21,574 bases of DNA from an uncultured Ruminococcus sp. (GTDB lineage: Bacteria > Bacillota > Clostridia > Oscillospirales > Acutalibacteraceae). Of the stretch, positions 7,737 to 15,762 are shown one piece after another. The notes under the pieces are model-generated. The model was not told the origin of the DNA, did not search any database, and was given only the letters and a program-made list of their open reading frames with translations. The number at the start of each line of letters is the position of its first letter. The stretch's first letter is position 1. Location: positions 1 to 21,574 of the forward strand of contig CACYDE010000076.1 in the NCBI GenBank assembly GCA_902773045.1, in the 5' to 3' direction. The position numbers and the translations under genes were made by a program.

Positions 7737-7782
7737 CCGACAAACTCTTGAAAGGATTTGAGAGTTTGCGGCTTGTTTTATT
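7737..7782 (+). terminator. Terminator of the ABC exporter operon
   Basis: CAAACTCT (7741-7748) pairs with AGAGTTTG (7761-7768), extended by CCG/CGG with one bulged A, then CTTGTTTTATT. Its U tract overlaps the -35 of the next promoter. Confidence 0.8.
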
Positions 7783-7801
7783 CCCGAGAAAGTGGTATAA
7801 T
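7773..7801 (+). promoter_or_regulatory. Promoter of smsCB
   Basis: -35 TTGTTT (7773-7778), 17-bp spacer and extended -10 TGGTATAAT (7793-7801). The leader to the TTG start is about 35 nt, too short for a large riboswitch. Confidence 0.8.
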
Positions 7802-7842
7802 ATAGAAAATTTATAAATTTACCAAAGAATAGAGGAAATAAA

Positions 7843-8553
7843 TTGCTGGAACTTAAAAATATAAGTTATAGTATAGATAATAAGCTGATACTTGACGATA
7901 TCAGCCTGAAAATTGAAGATCATTTTGTCGCTGTAACAGGACCTAACGGAAGCGGAAAATCTACGCTTGCGAAGGTTATTGCAGGGATAATAGATCCGAC
8001 CGAAGGAAGTATTTTCCTCAACGGAGAGGATATCACCTCGCTGTCAATAACCGAACGCGCAAACAAAGGTATCAGCTATGCCTTTCAGCAGCCCGTTCGC
8101 TTCAAGGGTCTGACCGTGAAAGATCTGATGGCGCTCGCCGCAGGAAAAACAACAAAAATCGCCGAAATCCGAAATATGCTGAAAGAAGTCGGTCTTGAAC
8201 CAAACGACTACCTTTACAGAAGTCTTGACGGAAGTCTTTCGGGAGGAGAGCTTAAAAGAATAGAGATCGCCATGATCTTTGCGCGTTCTTCAAATCTCAG
8301 TGTTTTCGATGAACCCGAAGCCGGGATCGATCTGTGGAGTTTTCAGAAGCTTATTCATGTTTTTGAAAAAATGGTTCGGAAAAACAGCGGCAATGTTGTT
8401 ATTATCAGCCATCAGGAGCGGATACTTAATATCGCCGACAAGATAATTTACATCAAAAACGGAAGAGTTGAAAAATATGATACAAAAGAAAAAATTCTCC
8501 CCGATCTTTTGAACAGTGTGGAAAATATCAGCCAAAACGGAGGCGTCGTATAA
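7843..8553 (+). CDS. smsC: SufC-like ATPase of the minimal SUF (SMS) Fe-S system
   Basis: A 236-residue soluble ABC-type ATPase of the SufC family, which drives the SufB-type scaffold on which Fe-S clusters form. Walker A is GPNGSGKST (33-41), Q-loop FQQPVRF (about 82), signature LSGGELKRIEIA (132-143), Walker B FDEPEAGID (155-163) and switch His ISHQE (190). The short signature-to-Walker spacing and the EPEAGID segment mark SufC rather than a transporter ATPase, and no membrane gene is coupled to it. TTG at 7843 is the start, with AGAGGA 6 nt upstream. It abuts the scaffold gene exactly. The pair stands alone, without SufS, SufU or SufD, as in the SUF-like minimal system described for anaerobic bacteria and archaea. 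Confidence 0.9.
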   Translation: MLELKNISYSIDNKLILDDISLKIEDHFVAVTGPNGSGKSTLAKVIAGIIDPTEGSIFLNGEDITSLSITERANKGISYAFQQPVRFKGLTVKDLMALAAGKTTKIAEIRNMLKEVGLEPNDYLYRSLDGSLSGGELKRIEIAMIFARSSNLSVFDEPEAGIDLWSFQKLIHVFEKMVRKNSGNVVIISHQERILNIADKIIYIKNGRVEKYDTKEKILPDLLNSVENISQNGGVV

Positions 8554-9471
8554 ATGGACGAAATACAAAAGAAAATACTCTATCAGGTAGCCGAGCTTGA
8601 CTCACTCCCTGTCGGGGCGTATAATATCAGAGCCAACGGAAAATCCGCCGCAAGAAATTCAACTGCAAACATTGAAATTATTCCTAAAACGGATAAATCG
8701 GGTATCGACATCGTAATCAAGGAAAACACCACAAACGAAAGCGTCCATATTCCTGTTGTTATCTCCGAAACAGGACTCAAAGAGCTTGTCTACAATGATT
8801 TTTTCATCGGCGACAACAGCGACGTTGTAATAATCGCAGGCTGCGGGATCCATAACTGCGGAGGTCAGGACAGCGCTCACAACGGAATCCATACTTTCTT
8901 TGTCGGTAAGAATTCGAAGGTAAGATATATTGAAAAGCACTACGGAGAGGGCGACGGAAGAGGAAAACGTCTGATGAACCCCAGAACCGTTGTTCATCTT
9001 TCCGAAGGCGCTCAGATGAAAATGGAAACATCACAAATTGCCGGAATAGACGATACACTCCGCTCTACGACTGCCGACCTTGCGGAAAACTCAAAGCTTG
9101 AAATAAACGAAAGCGTCATGACTACGGGCGATCAGAATGCCGTTTCCGAGTTCACAGCCGATCTTAACGGAGAGAATTGCAGCTGTAATATAATCAGCAG
9201 AACTGTAGCGAGAGACAAAAGCACACAGCACTTTACAAGCCGTCTCAACGGCAACAATGTATGTTCGGGACACAGTGAATGTGATTCTATTATCATGGAT
9301 CAAGCCTGCGTTCTGGCAACTCCGGAGCTTCTGGCAAACAGCACCGAAGCAAGTCTCATTCATGAAGCCGCGATCGGAAAAATTGCGGGAGAACAGATCA
9401 TAAAACTGATGACTCTCGGTCTCACTGAATCCGAAGCGGAAGAACAGATAATCTCCGGATTTCTTAAATAA
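8554..9471 (+). CDS. smsB: SufB/SufD-like scaffold of the minimal SUF (SMS) Fe-S system
   Basis: A 305-residue SufB/D-family protein, shorter than classical SufB (about 470-500), made mainly of the beta-helix core. GCGIHNCGGQDSAHNG (96-111), with two Cys and a His, is characteristic of the short family. HSECDSIIMD (240-249) carries the Cys (243) in the place of the essential SufB cysteine, and IHEAAIGKIAG (269-279) matches the SufB EHEA segment; TLGLTESEAEEQIISGFL is the usual family C-terminus. The ATG directly follows the smsC stop, with GGAGG just upstream, so the two are translationally coupled. It likely forms a SmsC2B2 complex. Annotation pipelines may call it SufD or SufB; sequence alone cannot prove cluster assembly. 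Confidence 0.9.
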   Translation: MDEIQKKILYQVAELDSLPVGAYNIRANGKSAARNSTANIEIIPKTDKSGIDIVIKENTTNESVHIPVVISETGLKELVYNDFFIGDNSDVVIIAGCGIHNCGGQDSAHNGIHTFFVGKNSKVRYIEKHYGEGDGRGKRLMNPRTVVHLSEGAQMKMETSQIAGIDDTLRSTTADLAENSKLEINESVMTTGDQNAVSEFTADLNGENCSCNIISRTVARDKSTQHFTSRLNGNNVCSGHSECDSIIMDQACVLATPELLANSTEASLIHEAAIGKIAGEQIIKLMTLGLTESEAEEQIISGFLK

Positions 9472-9474
9472 TCG

Positions 9475-9509
9475 AAAAACCACTCGATCAAACGATCGAG
9501 TGGTTTTTT
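9475..9509. terminator. Bidirectional terminator between smsB and the PP2C gene
   Basis: A perfect 10-bp stem, CCACTCGATC-AAAC-GATCGAGTGG, is flanked by A5 on one side and T6 on the other, so it works for smsB (plus) and the convergent phosphatase gene (minus). Confidence 0.95.
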
Positions 9510-9529
9510 GTTAATAAGTTATATATAAT

Positions 9530-10540
9530 TCAAATCTCTATCTCAACGGAATTATCATCCGGAGAAGGCCTATCAGACGTCTCGGAAATCTGAGCGGACT
9601 CTTCTTCCCCTTTCTCCGCAGATTTAGCCACGCCATAAACTATCAATCCAATGAGAATAACGGAAAGTATAACTCCAACTGCGATTTTTAATATCAATAA
9701 TTTTCTTTGGGAATCATAAGCAAAATCTTCGGAGTCGGATCTAAGTTGTTTTTGACGTGATATTTTCTCACCCGTTACTTTAACTATAACAAGAGTGATA
9801 TTATCTTTTCCGCCGTTCCGGATAGCTTTTTTAACGAGAATGTCGCCCATCTCGGCAGCGGAATACGCTGAACGGAATATTTCAGCGATGTCTTCATCAT
9901 CGACCATATCCGTCAAACCATCGCTGCAAATCAAAAATATATCGTTTTCAAATATTTCTCCGCTGTTCAGATATGGCTCAAGCTTGAATTTATCCTCCGG
10001 CATTCCTATATGGCGAGTCAAAGGAAATTTTTTATCCTTTGGCGGTTCTTCTCCATAGATCCGACGATAGACGTCCGCTTCGGTATGTTCAAGTGATATT
10101 TTTTGAAGCACACCGTTTCTGAAAATATAAATCGGGCTGTCTCCGACATCACAAAGACAAAATCTTTCACCTTCAAAGCAAAGCATTGAAAGAGTTGAAC
10201 CCATTTTCAAGTTTGACTCTTTCACGATCTCTTCACGGACTATTTTATTGGACATTGAAACAACTGCATTTAATCGTTCCTCAGCCGTTGATCCGAAGCT
10301 GCCGAAAAAAATATCCCGGGCTGTTTTTGCGGTCAGAAAAGACGCTCGCTCGCCTTTAGAGTAGCCCCCCATTCCGTCAAAAACTCCATAAACAGCTGTG
10401 TGTTCCTGTAGGTTCAACTTTTCAGATTTGTTGAATTCTCCGTCTTTTTCTTCTTTTATTATACCGTTGAAAAGAAGATTGTCTTCATTGTTCGTACGTT
10501 TCAGACCTATTTCCGATCGAACATAAGCTTCAAGTATCAA
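9530..10540 (-). CDS. PP2C-type Ser/Thr protein phosphatase with C-terminal membrane anchor
   Basis: A 336-residue protein with an N-terminal PPM/PP2C domain (about 5-255) that removes phosphate from Ser/Thr using two metal ions. Metal-site motifs are RTNNED (15-20), GVFDGMGGYS (52-61), CSDGLTD (205-211) and GGKDN (243-247). A single membrane helix, about 281-303, follows, then a 33-residue acidic, Ser-rich tail. Well-known PrpC/Stp enzymes are about 250 residues and soluble, so the anchor is a notable addition. The frame is open to 10648, but that upstream TTG is itself the -35 box of the gene's promoter. I therefore place the start at TTG 10540, with AGGGTG 7 nt upstream. No PASTA kinase gene is adjacent; the partner kinase must be elsewhere. 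Confidence 0.92.
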   Translation of the reverse strand: MILEAYVRSEIGLKRTNNEDNLLFNGIIKEEKDGEFNKSEKLNLQEHTAVYGVFDGMGGYSKGERASFLTAKTARDIFFGSFGSTAEERLNAVVSMSNKIVREEIVKESNLKMGSTLSMLCFEGERFCLCDVGDSPIYIFRNGVLQKISLEHTEADVYRRIYGEEPPKDKKFPLTRHIGMPEDKFKLEPYLNSGEIFENDIFLICSDGLTDMVDDEDIAEIFRSAYSAAEMGDILVKKAIRNGGKDNITLVIVKVTGEKISRQKQLRSDSEDFAYDSQRKLLILKIAVGVILSVILIGLIVYGVAKSAEKGEEESAQISETSDRPSPDDNSVEIEI

Positions 10541-10619
10541 AGAATCACACCCTATAAAAGTCTTATTAAGAGAGAACCGCAACAAATGCCACAAGATTCC
10601 AAAACTTAACAGTACCTTT

Positions 10620-10648
10620 ATTGTAACATTTATATTTAAAACAGTCAA
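10620..10648 (-). promoter_or_regulatory. Promoter of the PP2C phosphatase gene
   Basis: -35 TTGACT (10643-10648), 17-bp spacer and -10 TACAAT (10620-10625) on the minus strand. It lies inside the longest possible reading frame, which excludes the upstream start codon. The resulting leader is about 70 nt. Confidence 0.8.
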
Positions 10649-10767
10649 TAACTTGAGTAATTTTGTAATTATATTTATAGTAGATTACTGATATCGCAGG
10701 ACTTGATGCCGCGGCAATCTTACATTTGTCTAATCGCTAAGCAACACAGTATCCTATGCAAAGGTTA

Positions 10768-11523
10768 CTACTCCCCATCGGCTTTTTTCAGACATTCACC
10801 GATTTTTGATTCCAATACCCCTGTTTTTTCGATAATATCATTATAAATCAGATCTATCCCTGCTGCTGCAGTTTTATCGCCGGGATTTTTTTCAAAACAG
10901 TCCTTCAAAATTTTCTCGGCGTCTTCATAAAATTTTTTCATATTGAAATTATGTTCCCGAACAATATTTTCAATGATACTCCGATCAACATCGGTACGTT
11001 TTGCAGCTTCTATTTTTTCTGCCAAACTTTTTTCTTTCGCGGAAATTAACTTCTTTTTTTCATTCAGATATTGAGTCGCGTAGTTACCGGATTTTTCAGA
11101 TTCCGTCAACGGATTATATTGTGGGACATAATTCACGTCAGGCGAAAAATGTTTTGGTAATTCAATCGAAACAGCGGAAATAATATTAAAAGGGTTTTCC
11201 ATATAAATCAGGTGCCATAAATAGAAAACTACGGTTATAACTGCGGTTACAGTCCATTTTAAGGTGTCTGAAATTCCGAAATAATAGACCAGCGTCTGCG
11301 AAATCAGAATACCCCACATAAAACTTAAAGCAGCGCAAATAAGCTGTCTGACTATCTTTATCTGAGTCAAAACCGCATAAAAAACTACCAATCCCAATGC
11401 AATCAAGATTCTGTTATTTAATTCAATATCATAGAATTGAGGAAGAATTTTTATGCAGAAAAAGACAATAGCCAAAACATTCCACACATAAATATTAAGC
11501 AATGAAACTTTTTTTCCGATCAT
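10768..11523 (-). CDS. Uncharacterised four-helix membrane protein with cytoplasmic coiled C-terminus
   Basis: A 251-residue protein I do not recognise. Residues about 8-115 hold four hydrophobic segments (around 10-27, 39-54, 60-82 and 88-106). The rest is soluble and helical, rich in Lys and Glu: KSGNYATQYLNEKKKL and KSLAEKIEAAKRT suggest a coiled coil, and the end (ILKDCFEKNPGDKTAAAG) is also helical. The frame extends upstream to 11586, but that stretch is the secF terminator hairpin, so I place the start at ATG 11523, with a weak GGTG site 6 nt before. It follows secF in the same direction, separated by that terminator; no clear promoter is visible, so read-through may supply transcription. 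Function unknown. Confidence 0.7.
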   Translation of the reverse strand: MIGKKVSLLNIYVWNVLAIVFFCIKILPQFYDIELNNRILIALGLVVFYAVLTQIKIVRQLICAALSFMWGILISQTLVYYFGISDTLKWTVTAVITVVFYLWHLIYMENPFNIISAVSIELPKHFSPDVNYVPQYNPLTESEKSGNYATQYLNEKKKLISAKEKSLAEKIEAAKRTDVDRSIIENIVREHNFNMKKFYEDAEKILKDCFEKNPGDKTAAAGIDLIYNDIIEKTGVLESKIGECLKKADGE

Positions 11524-11544
11524 TATTATCACCGTAATTATTAC

Positions 11545-11582
11545 AAAAAATCCCTCTACATTTTTACATAGAGGGATTTTTA
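11545..11582 (-). terminator. Terminator of secD-secF
   Basis: AAAAATCCCTCTA and TAGAGGGATTTTT form a 13-bp stem around a 10-nt loop just past the secF stop. The A and T flanks make it potentially bidirectional. Confidence 0.92.
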
Positions 11583-11595
11583 ACATGATAAAATA

Positions 11596-12558
11596 TTACT
11601 TTTTTTTCTCTGAAGAAGCTTTTTCTTTCTTGCGAAGCTGCCAAACGACCCACAGCGGTGATGCAATGCAGATCGAAGAATAACAACCCGAAACAACACC
11701 AAACATCATCGGAAGAGCAAAGCTCTGAATTGAAGAAATGTTGTATACAAGGCATACAACATAAACCGAAGCAATTGCAGTCAGCGTTGTTATTGATGTG
11801 AAAATTGTTCTTCTGATACACTGCGTCATACTGAGATTGTAAACATCAACAAGAGCAGCCTTCGGTCCCATCTTTGCTTTATTCTCTCTTACACGGTCAT
11901 AGATAACGATCGTATCGTTAAGAGAATAACCGAGGATCATGAGAATTACCGCAATAAAGTTACTGTCGATCGGCATTCTGAAAACAACGAAAACGAAGTA
12001 AACAATAACCATATCATGGAACAAAGCAACAAGACCCATCATACCTGCGGACATACCGCCGATCTTCTTGAATCTGAATGTTACATAAACAACCATCAGG
12101 ATACATGCAATAGCCACCGCAACAAGACACTTAACGAAGAATTTCGTACCCATTGTCGGATCAACGGATGTAAACTCGCTGACCTCAAAATTATTGTCCG
12201 GGAATTCATTGGCAAGTGCCTGAGAGATCGTAGACTGAACCTCGGCAGAGATCGTATCCGTTCCCGGGAACTGGATCGTAAAGTAGTAGCCCTCTCCCTG
12301 CTCATTGTTTCCTGCAAGGTTTTTTGAAATAGAGAAAGAAACCTGGTTGTCAGGAGTCTGCTCCTGAACGAGGTCTTTAAGCGCGCTCTCATCAATTGTT
12401 CCGTTATATGTGTAAGAGATCATAGAACCGCCCTTGAACTGAATATCAAGGTTAACTCCGAAAATGCAGTTGCAAACAATACCTATCAGAATAAGCGCAA
12501 TGGATATGCCGAAGAAAACTTTTCTCTTACCGAAAAAATCTATCTTTTTCTCACTCAT
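11596..12558 (-). CDS. secF: Protein translocase subunit SecF
   Basis: A 320-residue SecF, normal length for a stand-alone subunit. With SecD it uses the proton or sodium gradient to pull translocating proteins out of the SecYEG channel. Helix 1 is at about 13-32, followed by the LDIQFKGGSMISY segment that starts the periplasm-like P1 domain (about 40-130). Five more helices follow, with LGYSLNDTIVIYDRVREN (family motif with conserved Asp and Arg) and TSITTLTAIASVYV. A charged lysine-rich tail ends the protein. The ATG overlaps the secD stop as ATGA, so translation is coupled. secDF here is two genes, not the fused form of Bacillus subtilis. Confidence 0.97.
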   Translation of the reverse strand: MSEKKIDFFGKRKVFFGISIALILIGIVCNCIFGVNLDIQFKGGSMISYTYNGTIDESALKDLVQEQTPDNQVSFSISKNLAGNNEQGEGYYFTIQFPGTDTISAEVQSTISQALANEFPDNNFEVSEFTSVDPTMGTKFFVKCLVAVAIACILMVVYVTFRFKKIGGMSAGMMGLVALFHDMVIVYFVFVVFRMPIDSNFIAVILMILGYSLNDTIVIYDRVRENKAKMGPKAALVDVYNLSMTQCIRRTIFTSITTLTAIASVYVVCLVYNISSIQSFALPMMFGVVSGCYSSICIASPLWVVWQLRKKEKASSEKKK

Positions 12559-13955
12559 TTCTTAGCACCTCCATAAAGCTTGGGATTTCTGAAAATCTTG
12601 AATCCCGAAATTGATTTAAGCATTAAACGTGCAGCGCCGATACCCATGATGAAGTTTGAGATAACACCTATGAGAAGAGTGTAGCCGAATGCATAAATCG
12701 AACCTGTCGTAGAAAGACCGAAGATGAAAGAAAGCATATTGAACGGACCGAAAACAAGGATAAGAATAACAGCAACAATAACAACAGTCATGTTACCGTC
12801 GATGATAGCCGACAAGCTGTTCTTTGTTCCCGCATTGACCGCGCTGTCAACGGACTTTCCGTTTTTGAGTTCTTCCTTGATTCTTTCGGCGGTAATGATA
12901 TTCGCGTCAACGCCCATACCTATTGAAAGAATCATACCTGCGATACCCGGAAGAGTCATCGTAAAGCTGTTAAATACAGGGAAGTAACCTGAAACTGCAA
13001 CGATCGTGATCGCGAGCTGACCGATCAATGCGATCACTGCAACAAAGCCCGGCATTCTGAAAACAGCGATCATAAAAATTGCGATCAAAGCAAAAGCTAT
13101 GACTGCGGCAAGTCCCATTGCATAAAGCGAATTTGCGCCGAGAGTCGGGCTGATGGAACCTGCATTGACCGTTTCAAGAGAAAAGGGCAGCGCGCCTGCG
13201 TTGATCTTTGTTGCAAGAGCGGTTGCTTCCTCTGCGGTGAAGTTTCCGGAGATCTGTGCGCTTCCGTCGGAGATAACGCTGTTTACCGTAGGATAAGAAA
13301 GCATCGTATCATCCATCCAGATCGAGATCGTCTGATTCAGATACTTTGTCGTAGCGTCTTTGAAAAGCTCCGCACCTTCGGAGTTGAACTGAAGAGAAAC
13401 TACATACTGAGAAGCACCGTTCTCAGTGATAACTCCTGCTTCGGCTTTTTCGATGTAAGAACCGTCAAGAAGAACTTCCGTCGTTTCCCCTGTCGGAGTC
13501 TTCATCACCTGAGTTCCGTCGTCGGTGTAATCAATAGTCTCATATCCGTTTCCCGGACGGAACGTCAAGGTTGCAGTTGCGGAAATTTCCTCAATTGCTT
13601 CGTATGGATCGTAGTTTGTAGTTTCCTCTTTCCAAGGAAATCTTACAATAATTCTGTTGGAGCTTTCATCGGCATAAAGCTCGTAGTCTGTGATATTGTT
13701 TGAAACCATACGTGTTTCTATAACAGACTTTGCCGATTCAAGCTGCTCCGGTGTCGCGTCAACACCGTCTGCCGGCTGGAAAGTAGCCTCGACACCACCC
13801 TTGATGTCAATTCCCCATCTTATATCGTCAACGCCCTTGATCCGGGTAGTAACTATATCGCCTCGCTGAGTGTCAACACCCAAAATAGATGTCACAGCAA
13901 GTGCGATGATAAGAACTGCGATGATGAAGAATACAGGTTTTGCAACTCTTTTCAT
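12555..13955 (-). CDS. secD: Protein translocase subunit SecD
   Basis: A 466-residue SecD, shorter than the enterobacterial 615 residues because the P1 region is compact, as is usual in Firmicutes. Helix 1 lies at about 8-26, and WGIDIKGGVEATF (about 47-59) is the conserved DxKGG motif. The extracytoplasmic P1 domain runs to about 270. The membrane half carries FNSFTMTLPGIAGMILSIGM and GVDANIITAERIKEEL, holding the conserved Asp that takes part in ion flow. ATG at 13955 has GGAGG 8 nt upstream. Its own strong promoter and a leader of about 175 nt with repeats precede it. No yajC gene is adjacent. Confidence 0.97.
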   Translation of the reverse strand: MKRVAKPVFFIIAVLIIALAVTSILGVDTQRGDIVTTRIKGVDDIRWGIDIKGGVEATFQPADGVDATPEQLESAKSVIETRMVSNNITDYELYADESSNRIIVRFPWKEETTNYDPYEAIEEISATATLTFRPGNGYETIDYTDDGTQVMKTPTGETTEVLLDGSYIEKAEAGVITENGASQYVVSLQFNSEGAELFKDATTKYLNQTISIWMDDTMLSYPTVNSVISDGSAQISGNFTAEEATALATKINAGALPFSLETVNAGSISPTLGANSLYAMGLAAVIAFALIAIFMIAVFRMPGFVAVIALIGQLAITIVAVSGYFPVFNSFTMTLPGIAGMILSIGMGVDANIITAERIKEELKNGKSVDSAVNAGTKNSLSAIIDGNMTVVIVAVILILVFGPFNMLSFIFGLSTTGSIYAFGYTLLIGVISNFIMGIGAARLMLKSISGFKIFRNPKLYGGAKK

Positions 13956-14132
13956 GCGTATAACCTCCGTGATTTTTGATGTTCGTTTTATTCATTGAAA
14001 CGCTGCGTCCCGCGGCGCAAATTTACGACAAAATAACTCTGCTACCCTAAGATCCGCAGACTGTCCGCATCAAACCCTAAGACAGGACGGATACAGATCA
14101 TAACGCTCCGCAGACATAAAAACAAACGTAAC
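13956..14132 (-). promoter_or_regulatory. Structured 5' leader of secD-secF, candidate regulatory RNA
   Basis: About 175 nt lie between the predicted transcription start and the secD ATG. The minus-strand segments near 14129-14141 and 14033-14046 (AACTCTGTTAC, GTAGCAGAGTT) can close a long stem. Inside are two copies each of TCTGCGGA and CTTAGGG plus a CTGT/ACAG pairing. A possible 19-residue leader peptide (14101 to 14042, starting MICIRPVLG) has GGAG 4 nt upstream and stops within the stem. I do not recognise a known riboswitch. Structure is seen by eye; regulation is inferred. Confidence 0.5.
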
Positions 14133-14138
14133 AGAGTT

Positions 14139-14167
14139 ATTATAAGATTTTTTCAGAAAAAAGTCAA
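14139..14167 (-). promoter_or_regulatory. Promoter of secD-secF
   Basis: -35 TTGACT (14162-14167), exactly 17 bp, then -10 TATAAT (14139-14144). One of the best sigma-A matches in the window. It starts about 80 bp after the aspartate aminotransferase stop, where no terminator is evident. Confidence 0.88.
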
Positions 14168-14247
14168 TAATAAGATAAAGAATTTGTTAAATAAAATTGA
14201 TTTTCTCATAAAAATATTGAAAAAATCACTATTTCATCACACTATTC

Positions 14248-15525
14248 TCAGCCCAAAAGCTTATTTACCGCAGCAAGCTTTACGCACACGCAGAAAATCT
14301 TTACAGCCTTCTCCAGTTCTTCAACACTCGGATATGTAGGTGCGATACGGATATTGCTGTCGTCGGGATCTTTACCGTAAGGATAAGTAGCTCCGGCGCC
14401 TGTGAGAACTACACCTGCTTCCTTACAAAGTCTTACGACTTCCTTTGCGGTCCCGTTCATCACGTCAACGCTGACAAAATATCCTCCGTTAGGATTCTCC
14501 CACTTTGCACAGCCTGTTTCGCGAACCTCGCTTTCAAGAGCGTCCAGAACACACTTGAACTTGGGTGCGATAACAGCCTTATGCTTCTTCATATATTCAA
14601 TAAGACCGCTGCTGTCTTTGAGGTAGCGAAGATGTCTGAGCTGATTGATCTTATCATATCCGATGGTCTGGAATTTATATCTTTCCTTGAACGACTTCAT
14701 GTTGTTTTCGGAGCATGCCATAACGGCAACACCTGCACCCGGGAACGTGATCTTTGAAGTCGAAGTGAACATGATAGGAAGATCTTCCGTTCCGTTCTTT
14801 TTGCACTCGTCCATGAGATTGAGGAGTTTATCCCCCTCGTCTGCAACATCATGGATAACATAAGCATTGTCCCAGATAATGCGGAAATCCTTTGCAGCAG
14901 GCTTTAATGCAGCAAATCTGCGTACTACCTCATCGGAATATGTAATGCCGGTGGGATTAGCGTACTTGGGAACGCACCAGATTCCCTTGATCTTTTCGTC
15001 CGAGGAAACAAGCTGCTCAACGAGATCCATATCAGGGCCGTTAGAATCCATTGGAACATTTATCATCTCAATGCCGTAGTATTCTGTAACACCGAAGTGA
15101 CGGTCATATCCCGGAACGGGACAAAGAAATTTTATATTTCCCTGCTTGATCCAAGGCTCACAGCCGGGTGCGCCCTGAGTCATAAGGCAGGAGATCGTAT
15201 CAAACATCATATTAAGACTTGAGTTGCCGCCGACAAAAACTTCATCGGAAGAAACTTCAAGAATATCTGCAAACATTTTTTTAACAGCCGGGATACCGTC
15301 AAGGATACCGTAATTGCGGCAGTCAAAACCCTCGTCTGTCCTGCAGTCGCTTTCCGAACTAAGTACGTCAAGCATCGGCATGGAAATATCAAGCTGTTCC
15401 GATCCGGGCTTACCTCTTGACATATCAAGGCTCAAACCTTCGTTTTTAAATTCCTCATATTTTCCCTGAAGAACATTTTTTTCGGACATCAATTCATCTC
15501 TGTTCATTTCTGAATAACACTTCAT
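14248..15525 (-). CDS. Aspartate aminotransferase, class I subgroup Ic (PLP-dependent)
   Basis: A 425-residue fold-type I aminotransferase of the Ic family (Asp_aminotransf), which exchanges amino groups between aspartate and 2-oxoglutarate. Features are NSSLNMM (101-107), YANPTGITYS (188-197, conserved Asn), IWDNAYVIHD (217-226, PLP-binding Asp and Tyr), TSTSKITFPGAG with the Schiff-base Lys 258, and NIRIAPTYPS with the substrate carboxylate-binding Arg (393). The insertion-rich N-terminus and the loop DSSGLIEYMKKH are typical of Ic rather than AspC. ATG at 15525 has GGAGG 8 nt upstream; the TTG at 15540 overlaps that site. The product, oxaloacetate, is a potential substrate for the sodium-pump decarboxylase genes just upstream, though each has its own promoter. 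Confidence 0.93.
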   Translation of the reverse strand: MKCYSEMNRDELMSEKNVLQGKYEEFKNEGLSLDMSRGKPGSEQLDISMPMLDVLSSESDCRTDEGFDCRNYGILDGIPAVKKMFADILEVSSDEVFVGGNSSLNMMFDTISCLMTQGAPGCEPWIKQGNIKFLCPVPGYDRHFGVTEYYGIEMINVPMDSNGPDMDLVEQLVSSDEKIKGIWCVPKYANPTGITYSDEVVRRFAALKPAAKDFRIIWDNAYVIHDVADEGDKLLNLMDECKKNGTEDLPIMFTSTSKITFPGAGVAVMACSENNMKSFKERYKFQTIGYDKINQLRHLRYLKDSSGLIEYMKKHKAVIAPKFKCVLDALESEVRETGCAKWENPNGGYFVSVDVMNGTAKEVVRLCKEAGVVLTGAGATYPYGKDPDDSNIRIAPTYPSVEELEKAVKIFCVCVKLAAVNKLLG

Positions 15526-15565
15526 AATGTCAGCCTCCAAAACCTTTTATAATCGTCCGCTATCT

Positions 15566-15594
15566 ATTCTAATATATAAACGCAAAAAATGCAA
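15566..15594 (-). promoter_or_regulatory. Promoter of the aspartate aminotransferase gene
   Basis: -35 TTGCAT (15589-15594), 17-bp spacer and -10 TAGAAT (15566-15571), giving a short leader of about 35 nt. Confidence 0.7.
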
Positions 15595-15707
15595 GAAAAA
15601 TTTAAAATTCCTGCAAAATTATCTGTTTTTATCGAATTTTTGATTATTAGAACTCATAATTTGACAATTATAATATAAAAATATGCAAGAGATGACATTT
15701 CAGTGAC

Positions 15708-15738
15708 AAAAAAGAACGCCCTCACGATGAGAACGTTC
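15708..15738 (-). terminator. Terminator of oadG-oadB
   Basis: On the minus strand GAACGTTCTCA pairs with TGAGGGCGTTC (two G-U pairs) around a TCG loop, followed by TTTTTTG. Confidence 0.9.
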
Positions 15739-15762
15739 CTAATATGCTGTAATTATAAATTA

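Noticed and set aside
10541..10648. N-terminal hydrophobic extension of the PP2C protein, which would look like a signal anchor
   Set aside because: The TTG at 10648 is the -35 hexamer of the gene's promoter, so this stretch is not in the mRNA or is its leader.
10649..10767. Possible further repeat remnant after the unknown membrane protein gene (GCTTAGCGATTAGACAAA on the minus strand)
   Set aside because: Resemblance to the copy 1 and copy 3 arms is short and patchy, with no core and no clear inverted ends; could be chance.
11524..11586. N-terminal extension of the unknown membrane protein
   Set aside because: It is the secF terminator hairpin read as codons.
15661..15689. TTGACA followed by TATAAT-like bases on the plus strand near 15661
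   Set aside because: The hexamers are only a few bases apart; no -10 at 16-18 bp and no plus-strand gene follows.
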